From: Coriobacteriia bacterium
GTDB lineage: Bacteria; Actinomycetota; Coriobacteriia; Anaerosomatales; JAUVQN01
Direction: 5' to 3'
DNA length: 5,898 nt
Assembly (NCBI GenBank): GCA_030598125.1
Contig: JAUVQN010000087.1
Coordinates: 1 to 5,898 of the forward strand
In this document: piece by piece, positions 5,467-5,898 of the stretch
Layout of the letters: every line of letters starts with the position of its first letter
Position numbering within the stretch: the first letter of the stretch is position 1
Position numbers and translations under genes: made by a program
Notes under the pieces: generated by a model
Seen by the model: the letters and a program-made list of their open reading frames with translations, nothing else
What the model was told of the DNA's origin: nothing
Database searches by the model: none

Positions 5467-5898
5467 CTACCTGTGGAAGTACGCTCCACGGTCCGTGAGA
5501 GCCGCCACTCCTTCGACGAGCCTGGGCGAGGTCTCGGTCGAGCGGCAGGAGTCCCGCATCTCGGCCTTCCGCTCGTCGGTCTCGTAGCGTTCGGCGGTCT
5601 GCACCAGGCCGTCGATGACCGTCCGCAGAAGCTCGAACGGCATGCCGATCGACAGGAGTTGCTCGTCCCAGCCCGCCACGTGGCGGGACCCGGAGCAGAG
5701 GAGCGACGTGCAGATCGTGCCCGTGACGGCCGGAGCCGCGGTGCTCTCGGCGCACATGCCGTGCATGCCGGTCACGTCGCCGCGCACGCGGCTGCCGGCG
5801 AAGCTCGCGGCCTGGGCGATGCGCATCGCCCCTTCGGGGAGCGTCGCGACGATGACGACGTCGGGCGGTGCCGCCTCATCGAACGTGTCGAGCGCGCC
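5467..5898 (-). CDS. DUF169 family protein, N-terminal part beyond the window
   Basis: The visible 143 residues are the C-terminal part; the frame is open at 5898, so the true start lies outside. An internal ATG at 5826 falls inside the conserved PEGAMRIAQAA segment and is not the start. The family is identified by three segments: PPDVVIVATLPEGAMRIAQA (an occasional family pattern of a hydrophobic strand, then a helix starting with M-R), the glycine/cysteine-containing middle GMHGMCAES, and LLCSGSR followed by a helix-rich end SIGMPFELLRTVIDGL. Visible cysteines are residues 49, 63, 68 and 118 of this fragment. DUF169 proteins are frequent in anaerobic bacteria and archaea and have no firmly known reaction; the cysteines might bind metal or a cluster, which is speculation. 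The tail after about residue 105 is charged and poorly recognisable. It is upstream of the CoA-binding gene in a possible two-gene unit. Confidence 0.7.
   Translation of the reverse strand, partial: GALDTFDEAAPPDVVIVATLPEGAMRIAQAASFAGSRVRGDVTGMHGMCAESTAAPAVTGTICTSLLCSGSRHVAGWDEQLLSIGMPFELLRTVIDGLVQTAERYETDERKAEMRDSCRSTETSPRLVEGVAALTDRGAYFHR

Noticed and set aside
4832..5755. Minus-strand open frame of 307 codons
   Set aside because: Out of frame with both the CoA-binding and DUF169 genes, which have family motifs; the translation is Arg-rich with no domain.

Overview
The window is GC-rich bacterial DNA, dense with genes on both strands. It carries GC-ending codons, a sortase, and an exported double-psi beta-barrel protein with a PcsB/CwlO-like coiled coil. 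There is also a lipoprotein MsrA, a DUF169 protein and a bacterial GlnRS. A sortase together with lipoprotein signals suggests a monoderm, and the best guess is an anaerobic high-GC actinobacterium (Coriobacteriia/Anaerosomatales-like). That placement is inference: there is no rRNA and no database search behind it.

Layout. Positions 1-1540 (minus) hold glutaminyl-tRNA synthetase, lacking its C-terminus at the window edge. A 104-bp divergent gap separates it from a class F-type sortase (1645-2289, plus). The sortase converges on a secreted cell-wall protein with a coiled coil and an RlpA-type barrel (2322-3206, minus). A 141-bp divergent gap leads to a lipoprotein methionine sulfoxide reductase A (3348-4061, plus). 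Next come an AT-rich repeated motif (4131-4152), a ribbon-helix-helix antitoxin (4211-4486) and an overlapping PIN-domain VapC toxin (4464-4906) that looks broken. On the minus strand, a DUF169 protein (5467-5898, cut by the window end) lies upstream of a CoA-binding-fold protein (4969-5415). A perfect 9-bp hairpin sits between them.

How the parts relate. Three neighbouring genes (sortase, barrel hydrolase-like protein, lipoprotein MsrA) encode proteins acting outside the membrane: protein anchoring, peptidoglycan processing and oxidative repair. They are on different strands, so this is an envelope neighbourhood and not an operon. The toxin-antitoxin pair is a separate accessory module. No gene-free stretch exceeds 300 bases. 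I see no tRNA, rRNA, CRISPR array, insertion sequence or prophage gene, and no convincing wholly new system. The most notable details are a strong internal start in msrA at the canonical cytosolic MsrA start, the double lesion in vapC, and a probable leaderless glnS transcript.
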